Shown in pieces: positions 1-5,022 of a stretch of DNA of 5,022 bases. How positions within the stretch are numbered: the stretch's first letter is position 1; the number at the start of each line of letters is the position of its first letter. Source of the DNA: an uncultured Oscillospiraceae bacterium (GTDB taxonomy: Bacteria; Bacillota; Clostridia; Oscillospirales; Oscillospiraceae); the NCBI GenBank assembly GCA_910588045.1, contig CAJUPS010000162.1:1-5022 (forward strand). The letters are read 5' to 3'. Both the position numbers and the translations under genes were made by a program. The notes below the pieces were generated by a model. That model had not been told where the DNA came from. It did no database searches and was given only the letters and a program-made list of their open reading frames with translations.

Positions 1-2
1 TG

Positions 3-1214
3 GGACAAAACCAGGTGGAAATCCAGCGGGGGCTGACCACTTCCAGCACCGCCATCTTTATCCCCTTTACCACCCAGGAGCTTTTCCAGAACGGGAAAGA
101 GGCGCTGTACTACGGCATCAACGCCCTGTCCAACAACCTTATCATGGTGGACCGCAAGAAGCTGAAAAACCCCAACGGCCTGATTTTAGGCACTCCCGGC
201 TCCGGCAAGTCCTTTTCCGCCAAGCGGGAAATCGCCAACTGTTTTCTGCTCACCACCGATGACATCATCGTGTGCGACCCGGAATCGGAGTACGCGCCCC
301 TTGTGGAGCGGCTGCATGGGCAGGTTATCAAGATTTCGCCCACCTCCGGGGACTACATTAACCCGATGGACCTAAACCTGGACTACTCGGACGATGAAAG
401 CCCGCTGTCTTTGAAATCCGATTTCATTCTGTCGCTGTGCGAGCTGATCGTGGGCGGCAAGGAGGGCTTGCAGCCGGTCCAGAAAACCATCATCGACCGC
501 TGTGTGCGGCTGGTCTACCATGATTACCTGAACGACCCCAGGCCGGAGAATATGCCGGTATTGGAGGATTTATACAACCTTCTGCTGACCCAGGAGGAAA
601 AAGAAGCGCAGTACATCGCTACGGCGCTGGAAATCTATGTTTCCGGCTCCCTGAATGTGTTCAACCACCGGACCAATGTAAACATCGACAACCGCATTGT
701 CTGCTATGACATCAAGGAGTTAGGCAAGCAGCTGAAAAAAATCGGTATGCTGGTGGTACAGGACCAGGTATGGAACCGCGTCACCATCAACCGCGCCGCC
801 CACAAGTCCACCCGTTACTACATTGACGAGATGCACCTTCTGCTCAAAGAGGACCAGACCGCCGCCTATACCATTGAAATCTGGAAACGCTTTCGGAAAT
901 GGGGCGGGATTCCCACCGGCATCACCCAGAACATCAAGGACCTGCTTGCCAGCCGGGAGATCGAGAACATCTTTGAGAACTCGGACTTTGTATATATGCT
1001 CAACCAGGCAAGCGGGGACCGGCAGATTCTGGCAAGGCAGCTGGGCATCTCCCCGCACCAGCTGTCCTATGTGACCCACTCCGGCGAGGGCGAAGGGCTG
1101 CTGTTCTACGGCAACATCATCCTGCCCTTTATCGACCGGTTCCCCAAGGATACCGAGCTGTACCGCATCATGACCACCAAATTACAGGAATTAAAGGAGG
1201 GAAAGCAATCATGA
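3..1214 (+). CDS. VirB4-type conjugation ATPase, C-terminal part (5' truncated by window edge)
   Basis: This is the C-terminal ATPase domain of a VirB4/TraE-family protein, the type IV secretion ATPase that powers assembly of the mating channel and substrate transfer at the inner face of the membrane. The frame is open to the left edge, so the GTG at 15 is not taken as the true start; full-length relatives are roughly twice as long. Counting from codon 15 as residue 1, the Walker A motif GTPGSGKS is at residues 59-66 (bases 189-212), the family motif CDPESEY at 87-93, Walker B YYIDEM at 268-273 (within bases 813-845), an arginine-rich WKRFRKWGG stretch at 290-298, and the downstream motif GITQNIKDLL at 302-311. 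All key ATPase residues look intact. It ends in an ATGA overlap with the next gene, which suggests translational coupling. Identification rests on motif order and strong resemblance to Tn1549/CTn VirB4 proteins. Assignment is firm; the exact subfamily is inferred. Confidence 0.95.
   Translation, partial: GQNQVEIQRGLTTSSTAIFIPFTTQELFQNGKEALYYGINALSNNLIMVDRKKLKNPNGLILGTPGSGKSFSAKREIANCFLLTTDDIIVCDPESEYAPLVERLHGQVIKISPTSGDYINPMDLNLDYSDDESPLSLKSDFILSLCELIVGGKEGLQPVQKTIIDRCVRLVYHDYLNDPRPENMPVLEDLYNLLLTQEEKEAQYIATALEIYVSGSLNVFNHRTNVNIDNRIVCYDIKELGKQLKKIGMLVVQDQVWNRVTINRAAHKSTRYYIDEMHLLLKEDQTAAYTIEIWKRFRKWGGIPTGITQNIKDLLASREIENIFENSDFVYMLNQASGDRQILARQLGISPHQLSYVTHSGEGEGLLFYGNIILPFIDRFPKDTELYRIMTTKLQELKEGKQS
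1194..1200 (+). promoter_or_regulatory. Shine-Dalgarno site for the 123-residue gene
   Basis: AAGGAGG lies inside the end of the VirB4 gene, 10 bases before the ATG at 1211. It supports this start and independent re-initiation at the ATGA junction. Confidence 0.8.
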
Positions 1215-1582
1215 CTGCACAGAAAATCAAACACAATCCCCGGCTGTTTTTGAAGCGGGCGATGGAGATTCAGCGCCGCCAGCTGCTTCTGGCGATGGCG
1301 GACGCGGTAAGCGAGTGCCGTACTGCGGAGAGCATGGCGGCAGAACTGAACCGTGACGGGGAAACGGGCCTGCTCCGCCTTGCGGAAATCTGGTGCTGCC
1401 TCTCCCCCGGCACCGGCGGCAGGGTTTTGGAGGGCCGGGGCGCGGAGCTTCTGGCCGATGTGCTGGCACAGGTCTATGCCTGCCTGATCCTCCGTCCTTT
1501 ACACACCCCGGCTGGCATGGGCCTCTATGTGGAACTGCTCTATATGATGGAGGCGCTGATGCTGGGGGAATGGTTTGATTAA
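1211..1582 (+). CDS. Conserved-position ICE protein of unknown function, 123 aa
   Basis: I do not recognise a named domain. The ATG at 1211 overlaps the VirB4 stop as ATGA and has an AAGGAGG site upstream, so expression is probably coupled to VirB4. The N-terminus is basic (KIKHNPRLFLKRAMEIQRR, about residues 5-23), followed by leucine- and alanine-rich stretches that look helical: about 24-46, 53-63, 76-95 and 101-120. The region from about 79 to 93 (ADVLAQVYACLILRP) is fairly hydrophobic but short and charge-flanked, so I do not call a membrane segment with confidence. Cysteines occur at 36, 62, 63 and 91. Its place between virB4 and the CHAP hydrolase gene matches a position in Tn1549/CTn-type elements where a small uncharacterised ORF is often found. 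A structural or chaperone-like role in the mating apparatus is possible, but nothing in the sequence proves it. That it is a real gene is supported by the start site, overlap at both ends and long uninterrupted frame. Confidence 0.8.
   Translation: MTAQKIKHNPRLFLKRAMEIQRRQLLLAMADAVSECRTAESMAAELNRDGETGLLRLAEIWCCLSPGTGGRVLEGRGAELLADVLAQVYACLILRPLHTPAGMGLYVELLYMMEALMLGEWFD
1564..1569 (+). promoter_or_regulatory. Shine-Dalgarno site that decides the TTG start of the CHAP gene
   Basis: GGGGGA sits 5 bases before the TTG at 1575. The CHAP frame has an in-frame stop (TGA 1557-1559) just upstream and no ATG or GTG between that stop and 1575, so this site points to TTG as the initiation codon. Confidence 0.65.
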
Positions 1583-3335
1583 GGAGCCGCGCCTGCGCTT
1601 TACGAGGGAGGAACAGACCGACCCGGCGCTGGAAAAGCCGATCCGCCGCGCACAGAAAGCGGCTGTCCGGGCAGACAAGGCGCAGGCCAGGATACCCAAA
1701 AAGAAGGTCCGGCAGACCGTTATTGACCCCGATACCGGAAAGAAAACAACGAAACTGACCTTTGAGGAACAGGCAAAGCCGCCCTCCAAGCTGTCCCATG
1801 CGGTACGGGGCGCTCCGGCCAACGCGCTGCTTGCCGGGGCGCATAAGGAAATCCGCAAGTCCGAACAGGACAATGTGGGCGTGGAAGGGGCGCACAAGAC
1901 CGAGCAGGCTGTTGAAGTCAGCGCGCGGCTGGTGCGGGAGGGATACCGCAGCCATAAACTGAAACCCTACCGCGAAGCGGCAAAGGCGGAGCAAAAGCTG
2001 GAAAAAGCAAACATCAACGCCCTGTACCAAAAGTCCCTGGCGGAGAACCCCCAGCTTGCCAGCAACCCCCTTTCCCGCTGGCAGCAAAAGCAGGCCATCA
2101 AAAAGGAATATGCCGCCGCCAAACGCGCCGGTCAAACGGCTGGGCATACGGCACAGGCCGCAGGCCATACTGCCAAGACCGCGCACAAGACCGGCAAGGC
2201 GGCAAAGTCTGTCAAAGAAAAAGCGGAACAGGCAGGCCGGTTTGTCATGCGGCACAAGAAGGGATTCCTGATTGCGCTGGCGCTGTTTCTGCTGGTCTGC
2301 CTGCTGATGAATACCCTGTCCTCCTGCTCCATGCTGGCCCAGAGCATCGGCTCGGCGGTGTCCGGCTCCACCTATCCCTCCAAAGACGAGGATATGCTGG
2401 GGACGGAAGCGGACTATGCCGCAAAGGAGGCACAACTGCAAGCCGAACTGGACAACATGGAGAGCCTGCACCCAGGCTATGACGAGTACCGGTACAATCT
2501 GGACCCTATCGGCCACAATCCCCATGAGCTGGCGGCTTATTTAAGCGCCCTGCTCCATGAGTACACGCCCCAGAGCGCGGCGGCACAGTTACAGCGGGTC
2601 TTTGACCTCCAATATGTCCTGACACTGACCGAGGAGGTGGAAATCCGCTACCGCACCGAAACCAGCACCGACCCGGAAACCGGGGAAACGACCAGCGAGG
2701 AAGTCCCCTATGAATACTACATCCTCCATGTGGAGCTTGTGAACACCCAGATTGCCGCCCTTGCGCCGGAACTGCTCACCCCGGATGAATATGAGATGTA
2801 CCAGGTCTATATCGCCACCAGGGGCAACAAGCCGCTGCTGTTTGGCGGCGGTTCCCCGGATATGGGAAATTCCGAGGATTTGAGCGGCGTGGAGTTTATA
2901 AACGGGACCCGCCCCGGCAATCCGGGACTGGTGGATCTGGCGAAGCGTCAGGTGGGAAACGTGGGCGGCTATCCGTATTGGAGCTGGTACGGCTTTAACA
3001 GCCGGGTGGAATGGTGCGCCTGCTTCGTGAGCTGGTGCTATAACCAGGCCGGGAAAAGCGAACCGCGCTTTGCTGGCTGCCAGTCCCAGGGCGTACCCTG
3101 GTTCCAGTCGCATGGACAATGGGGCGGGCGCGGATATGCCAACATCGCCCCCGGCGACGCCATTTTCTTTGACTGGGATTTGGACGGTTCCGCCGACCAT
3201 GTCGGCATTGTGATCGGCACAGACGGGAGCCGGGTCTATACGGTGGAGGGCAATTCCGGCGACGCCTGCAAAATCAAAAGCTATGACCTGAATTACCAGT
3301 GCATCAAGGGCTACGGCCTGATGAACTGGAACTAA
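1575..3335 (+). CDS. CD1108-family mobile element protein: membrane-anchored CHAP-domain cell-wall hydrolase
   Basis: A 586-residue protein that probably cuts peptidoglycan (amidase or endopeptidase) so the conjugation channel can pass the wall. Layout: residues 1-229 are Lys/Arg/Ala-rich and should be cytosolic, including a seven-residue repeat at 185-212; a single membrane helix lies at about 231-247 (FLIALALFLLVCLLMNT); an extracytoplasmic linker with Glu/Asp-rich helices at about 268-415 follows; then a CHAP domain at about 447-582. Likely catalytic residues are Cys481 in EWCACFVSW and His542 in DHVGIV, with Glu558 in TVEGN as third member. The start is TTG, overlapping the previous gene by 8 bases, chosen because an in-frame stop lies at 1557-1559, a ribosome site lies at 1564-1569, and the next in-frame ATG is near residue 225. 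Unlike Tn916 Orf14-type hydrolases, I see no separate lysozyme-like domain, so the linker region is unexplained. Family and CHAP calls are firm; the bond cleaved is not determined. Confidence 0.92.
   Translation: MIKEPRLRFTREEQTDPALEKPIRRAQKAAVRADKAQARIPKKKVRQTVIDPDTGKKTTKLTFEEQAKPPSKLSHAVRGAPANALLAGAHKEIRKSEQDNVGVEGAHKTEQAVEVSARLVREGYRSHKLKPYREAAKAEQKLEKANINALYQKSLAENPQLASNPLSRWQQKQAIKKEYAAAKRAGQTAGHTAQAAGHTAKTAHKTGKAAKSVKEKAEQAGRFVMRHKKGFLIALALFLLVCLLMNTLSSCSMLAQSIGSAVSGSTYPSKDEDMLGTEADYAAKEAQLQAELDNMESLHPGYDEYRYNLDPIGHNPHELAAYLSALLHEYTPQSAAAQLQRVFDLQYVLTLTEEVEIRYRTETSTDPETGETTSEEVPYEYYILHVELVNTQIAALAPELLTPDEYEMYQVYIATRGNKPLLFGGGSPDMGNSEDLSGVEFINGTRPGNPGLVDLAKRQVGNVGGYPYWSWYGFNSRVEWCACFVSWCYNQAGKSEPRFAGCQSQGVPWFQSHGQWGGRGYANIAPGDAIFFDWDLDGSADHVGIVIGTDGSRVYTVEGNSGDACKIKSYDLNYQCIKGYGLMNWN
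2127..2210 (+). repeat. Four imperfect seven-residue repeats inside the CHAP protein's cytosolic region
   Basis: Residues 185-212 read as four consecutive seven-residue units: AGQTAGH, TAQAAGH, TAKTAHK, TGKAAKS. Small residues (Ala, Gly, Thr) recur at fixed places, with His at the end of the first two units and Lys increasing toward the membrane side. The pattern favours an amphipathic helix about 20 residues before the membrane segment. The repetition is clear in protein; at DNA level it is degenerate, so it is not a recent tandem duplication. Confidence 0.6.
2265..2315 (+). other. Transmembrane helix coding segment of the CHAP protein
   Basis: Codons for residues 231-247 encode an uncharged, Leu/Ala/Phe/Val-rich stretch. 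It is preceded by the basic cluster MRHKKG and followed by SSCSM. By the positive-inside rule the basic N-terminus stays in the cytosol and the CHAP domain is outside. The cysteine after the helix is not in a canonical lipobox near an N-terminus, so this is not called a lipoprotein. Confidence 0.8.
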
Positions 3336-3345
3336 ACCATATGGG

Positions 3346-3351
3346 AAGGAG
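3346..3351 (+). promoter_or_regulatory. Shine-Dalgarno site in the only intergenic gap
   Basis: AAGGAG lies 9 bases before the ATG at 3361. The 25-base gap (3336-3360) is too short for a promoter or a terminator hairpin and seems to hold only this ribosome site. Confidence 0.85.
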
Positions 3352-3360
3352 TGTTTACAG

Positions 3361-3618
3361 ATGGCAACGAACAAAATCGACCGGATTGACCGGGAGATCG
3401 CAAAGACCCGCGAAAAGCTGGCGGAATACCAGAACAGGCTGCGGGAATTGGAGGCGCAGAAAACCGAGGCGGAGAACCTGCAAATCGTCCAGCTGGTGCG
3501 GGCGGTCCGCATGACCCCGCAGGAACTGAACGCGCTGCTGTCCGGCGGCGGGATTCCCGGCGTGGGAACGCCTGCACCCGATACCCAGGAAAAGGAGGAA
3601 AATCACGATGAAATCTAA
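3361..3618 (+). CDS. DUF4315 family protein, 85 aa
   Basis: This small protein matches the DUF4315 family, found almost only in Tn1549/CTn-type conjugative elements next to DUF4366 genes. Residues about 3-42 form a strongly charged, heptad-like coiled coil (for example KIDRIDREIAKTREKLAEYQ), then a segment with the conserved-looking motif RMTPQELNALL at about 50-60, then a short Gly/Pro-rich tail. It has no signal peptide or membrane segment and no cysteine, so it should be cytosolic. Biochemical function is unknown; a coiled coil followed by a short helical motif would suit a small oligomeric adaptor in the transfer machinery, which is inference only. The ATG at 3361 has a good ribosome site. 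The last 11 bases overlap the start of the DUF4366 gene, and that gene's ribosome site lies inside this one, so the two are probably co-translated. Confidence 0.9.
   Translation: MATNKIDRIDREIAKTREKLAEYQNRLRELEAQKTEAENLQIVQLVRAVRMTPQELNALLSGGGIPGVGTPAPDTQEKEENHDEI
3592..3598 (+). promoter_or_regulatory. Shine-Dalgarno site for the DUF4366 gene
   Basis: AAGGAGG, within an A/G-rich run, lies 9 bases before the ATG at 3608 and inside the DUF4315 coding region. It is among the strongest ribosome sites in the window and fixes the DUF4366 start. Confidence 0.85.
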
Positions 3619-4330
3619 ACAGTTATTGCGGACACTGGCCGCATTTTGCACCGCCCTGGTCCTCATGGGCGGTTTTTCTGTCCCTGCCTACGCGGGCGGC
3701 GGCGGGGAACCGGCTGATGAAACCAACGATTCCAACGTACAGGTGGAGCAGCCGGAGGAAACGCCGCCCCTCACCCCGGATGGCAACGCCACCCTGGTGG
3801 ACGATTACGGCGGGAACAAGCAGCTGATTACCGTTACCACCAAAAACGGCAACTACTTTTACATTCTGGTGGACCGGGATGACGAGGGGGAAAACACCGT
3901 CCATTTTCTCAACCAGGTAGACGAGGCCGACCTGATGGCGCTGATGGAGGACGGGGACAGCGAGGAACCTCCTGCCGTTTGCAGCTGCACCGAGAAATGT
4001 CAGGCAGGCGCAATCAACCGGAACTGCCCGGTCTGCGCCTTTACCATGACAAGCTGCACCGGCAAGGCGGCGGAACCGGAGGAGCCGCCTGCAGCGGAGC
4101 CGGAACCGGAGAAAAAGTCCGGCATGAATCCGGCTGTCCTGCTTTTGGTTGTGGCTCTGTTAGGCGGCGGGGGCGCGCTCTACTACTTCAAGTTTATGAA
4201 GAACAAGCCGAAAACCAAAGGCCCGGACAATCTGGACGATTATGACTACGGCGATGAGGAAGATGAGCTGTGGGAATCCGAGGAGGGCGCGGAGGAGGAA
4301 CCGGAGGAAAGTGAGGAAGAACCGGAATGA
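3608..4330 (+). CDS. CD1107-family mobile element protein (DUF4366), signal peptide, Cys cluster, C-terminal anchor
   Basis: A 240-residue single-pass membrane protein of the DUF4366 family, conserved in Tn1549/CTn-type elements; its biochemical role is unknown. Residues 1-29 are a signal peptide (basic KSKQLLR, hydrophobic core, likely cleavage after VPAYA). Residues about 58-113 form the conserved core, with ITVTTKNGNYFYILVDRDD at 74-92 and VHFLNQVDEADLMALM at 98-113. Residues 125-150 hold six cysteines (125, 127, 131, 140, 143, 150). A Glu/Pro-rich spacer at 155-170 leads to a membrane helix at about 173-196. The tail after it starts basic (KNKPKTK) and then carries 21 Asp/Glu with no Lys/Arg between 206 and 240. 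Expected topology is an extracytoplasmic core and cysteine cluster with a cytosolic acidic tail. It overlaps DUF4315 by 11 bases and the next gene by ATGA. Family call is strong. Topology follows from the sequence; a scaffold role at the mating channel is inference. Confidence 0.92.
   Translation: MKSKQLLRTLAAFCTALVLMGGFSVPAYAGGGGEPADETNDSNVQVEQPEETPPLTPDGNATLVDDYGGNKQLITVTTKNGNYFYILVDRDDEGENTVHFLNQVDEADLMALMEDGDSEEPPAVCSCTEKCQAGAINRNCPVCAFTMTSCTGKAAEPEEPPAAEPEPEKKSGMNPAVLLLVVALLGGGGALYYFKFMKNKPKTKGPDNLDDYDYGDEEDELWESEEGAEEEPEESEEEPE
3980..4057 (+). other. Six-cysteine motif of the DUF4366 protein
   Basis: Codons 125-150 carry cysteines with spacing C-x1-C-x3-C-x8-C-x2-C-x6-C. The same kind of pattern recurs, as far as I remember the family, in other DUF4366 proteins. 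Because the segment should lie outside the membrane, disulfides or a metal site are both possible. Confidence 0.6.
4313..4319 (+). promoter_or_regulatory. Probable Shine-Dalgarno site for the 64-residue gene
   Basis: GAGGAAG lies 7 bases before the ATG at 4327. The site sits in a purine-rich coding tract for the acidic tail of DUF4366, so purine content alone is weak evidence; the ATGA overlap makes translational coupling the more likely route of expression. Confidence 0.45.
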
Positions 4331-4521
4331 CCCGCTTCACTGACAGCCCCTTTGAGCGCATGATGACACAGAAACCGGAGGGCAGGAAGAAAACTTCCCG
4401 CCCTCCTTCTTTACCCAAAAGCCACCCCTGCTATGGCTGCGGCAACTACGGGAGGCCCTGTGTGGGATTCTGCCACCGGGAACTGGAAAAGCAGCTGAAA
4501 GAAAGGAGAGATCGGAAATGA
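4327..4521 (+). CDS. Small four-cysteine protein of unknown function, 64 aa
   Basis: A short gene joined to its neighbours by ATGA overlaps at both ends (4327-4330 and 4518-4521), which strongly supports it being real. The N-terminus MTRFTDSPFERMM is followed by a basic Lys/Arg/Pro-rich stretch (about 16-33), then a cysteine cluster at Cys35, Cys38, Cys45, Cys49 with His50 (CYGCGNYGRPCVGFCH), then a charged C-terminal helix (RELEKQLKERRDRK). The spacing C-x2-C-x6-C-x3-C suggests a small zinc-binding knuckle, but I cannot assign it to a named zinc-finger family. There is no signal peptide or membrane segment, so it should be cytosolic. Its basic character would be compatible with nucleic-acid binding or with binding the acidic tail of the protein encoded just upstream; both are inference. 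Confidence 0.8.
   Translation: MTRFTDSPFERMMTQKPEGRKKTSRPPSLPKSHPCYGCGNYGRPCVGFCHRELEKQLKERRDRK
4502..4508 (+). promoter_or_regulatory. Shine-Dalgarno site for the last gene
   Basis: AAAGGAG lies 9 bases before the ATG at 4518, inside the end of the 64-residue gene, and fixes the start of the last gene. Confidence 0.8.
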
Positions 4522-5022
4522 AGTATCTTATTTTATTGATAAAAGGCATTGCTGTTTTTGACCTGTGCTGTCTGGCGGTGTATCTGGGCGGCGACATTGT
4601 TTCTGCCCTGATACGCAAACTTCGGAAAAAGCCTGCACAGAGCGATGACTTCTATGACTTTTCTATGGATGGCGACACAGCCGCCCCGCTGTCCATAGAT
4701 TCCATCCGCCAGCTGTACTCCGGCGATGTGGAAACTTTTGTAGAAGAAAGGCTTCTGCCGGAGGCCGCAAAGACGATGGAGGCTTTAACGGAACGGGAAC
4801 AGACAGCGGCCCGCCTGCTTTTATGCGCCCTGATCGGCTATCTGAAAGAAGAAGCCCGCATGGACGAGCAGAGTTTTCCGATGGTGATGGAACTGCTGAA
4901 ATATATGGAGGGGGAAAAAGAGGAAGGCTGCCAGGACCCGGTAGACTGGCTGCTGGAGGACGCCAACAGCCGCGCGCACCGGCATGAGTCCTATTACAGC
5001 GATTATCAACGCTACCAGCTGA
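4518..5022 (+). CDS. Membrane protein with VirD4/TraG-like segment, 3' truncated by window edge
   Basis: An open frame starts at ATG 4518, in an ATGA overlap with the previous gene and behind a good ribosome site, and runs 168 codons to the right edge without a stop. The TGA formed by the last three bases (5020-5022) is out of frame. Residues about 3-32 form a hydrophobic helix (MKYLILLIKGIAVFDLCCLA and onward), followed by the basic patch RKLRKKP and a soluble region. Residues about 92-168 resemble an internal helical segment of Tn1549-type VirD4/TraG coupling proteins, the part following the pattern ALIxYL, EEQxFxMVMELL, DPVDxLLE, YxxYxL. In VirD4 this lies well after the Walker A motif, yet no Walker A is seen in the 168 residues here. 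It may therefore be a stand-alone relative of that subdomain, or a protein with unrelated ends. The resemblance is by memory, not by alignment. No function is assigned. Confidence 0.7.
   Translation, partial: MKYLILLIKGIAVFDLCCLAVYLGGDIVSALIRKLRKKPAQSDDFYDFSMDGDTAAPLSIDSIRQLYSGDVETFVEERLLPEAAKTMEALTEREQTAARLLLCALIGYLKEEARMDEQSFPMVMELLKYMEGEKEEGCQDPVDWLLEDANSRAHRHESYYSDYQRYQL

Noticed and set aside
15..17. GTG as the start of the first gene
   Set aside because: The frame continues open to the window edge and the upstream codons (GQNQ) fit a VirB4 sequence, so this is an internal Val of a truncated gene.
1227..2525. Long (432-codon) open frame on the minus strand
   Set aside because: It runs antisense across two well-supported + strand genes, has a low-complexity Cys/Leu/Gly/Arg-rich translation with no recognisable domain and reflects codon bias of GC-rich DNA.
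3336..3360. Possible promoter or terminator in the only intergenic gap
   Set aside because: 25 bases hold a ribosome site but no hairpin plus T-run and no spaced -35/-10 pair.
2589..3512. 307-codon minus-strand open frame opposite the CHAP and DUF4315 genes
   Set aside because: The opposite strand encodes clear CHAP catalytic motifs; the antisense product has no recognisable domain.
3979..4245. 88-codon + strand frame inside the DUF4366 gene
   Set aside because: It is a frame-shifted reading of the cysteine cluster and membrane segment, and the DUF4366 frame is intact and family-consistent.
4068..4327. Recurrent GAACCGGAG-like words and purine-rich tract
   Set aside because: They follow from repeated Glu-Pro-Glu and Glu-rich codons in the DUF4366 spacer and tail; no regular period suggesting a DNA-level repeat or binding-site array.
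5020..5022. TGA at the last three bases as the end of the final gene
   Set aside because: It is one base out of frame; codon 168 is CTG at 5019-5021 and the frame stays open.
1..5022. CRISPR array, tRNA/rRNA, insertion sequence, integrase, oriT or toxin-antitoxin genes
   Set aside because: The window is almost fully covered by seven co-directional transfer genes, and no direct repeat-spacer pattern, RNA fold, transposase motif or terminal inverted repeat was seen.

Overview
The window is an internal piece of the DNA-transfer module of an integrative conjugative element (ICE) of the Tn1549 / Clostridioides difficile CTn type. Every gene lies on the + strand. The base composition is clearly GC-rich, Shine-Dalgarno sites are strong (AAGGAGG type), and the gene set fits a GC-rich gut Clostridia host (Oscillospiraceae or Lachnospiraceae style). 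The species cannot be told from the sequence, and because the element is mobile its composition need not match the chromosome.

Layout, left to right: (1) the C-terminal half of a VirB4-type conjugation ATPase, open at the left edge; (2) a 123-residue protein of unknown function; (3) a 586-residue membrane-anchored CHAP-domain cell-wall hydrolase of the CD1108 family, starting at TTG; (4) an 85-residue coiled-coil DUF4315 protein; (5) a 240-residue DUF4366 / CD1107-family protein with signal peptide, cysteine cluster, C-terminal membrane helix and very acidic tail; (6) a 64-residue four-cysteine protein; (7) the first 168 codons of a membrane protein, open at the right edge, whose soluble part resembles an internal segment of VirD4/TraG coupling proteins. 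Only gene 7 continues past the right end.

The seven genes form one compact co-directional array. Three junctions are ATGA start/stop overlaps, two are 8- and 11-base overlaps, and the only gap is 25 bases before the DUF4315 gene. I see no promoter, terminator, RNA gene, insertion sequence, CRISPR array, attachment site or origin, and no gene-free stretch longer than that gap. The array is most simply one segment of a long polycistronic transfer operon started upstream of the window.

Functionally, VirB4 would power assembly of the mating channel and substrate transfer. The CHAP protein would open peptidoglycan locally so the channel can cross the wall. The DUF4315 and DUF4366 proteins are conserved partners of unknown biochemical role. 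The least ordinary items are the VirD4-like segment without a preceding Walker A motif in gene 7, the small cysteine protein in front of it, and a seven-residue Ala/Gly/His repeat in the cytosolic part of the CHAP protein. I found no convincing new stand-alone system; this is mostly a well-conserved ICE transfer region with some undescribed small components.
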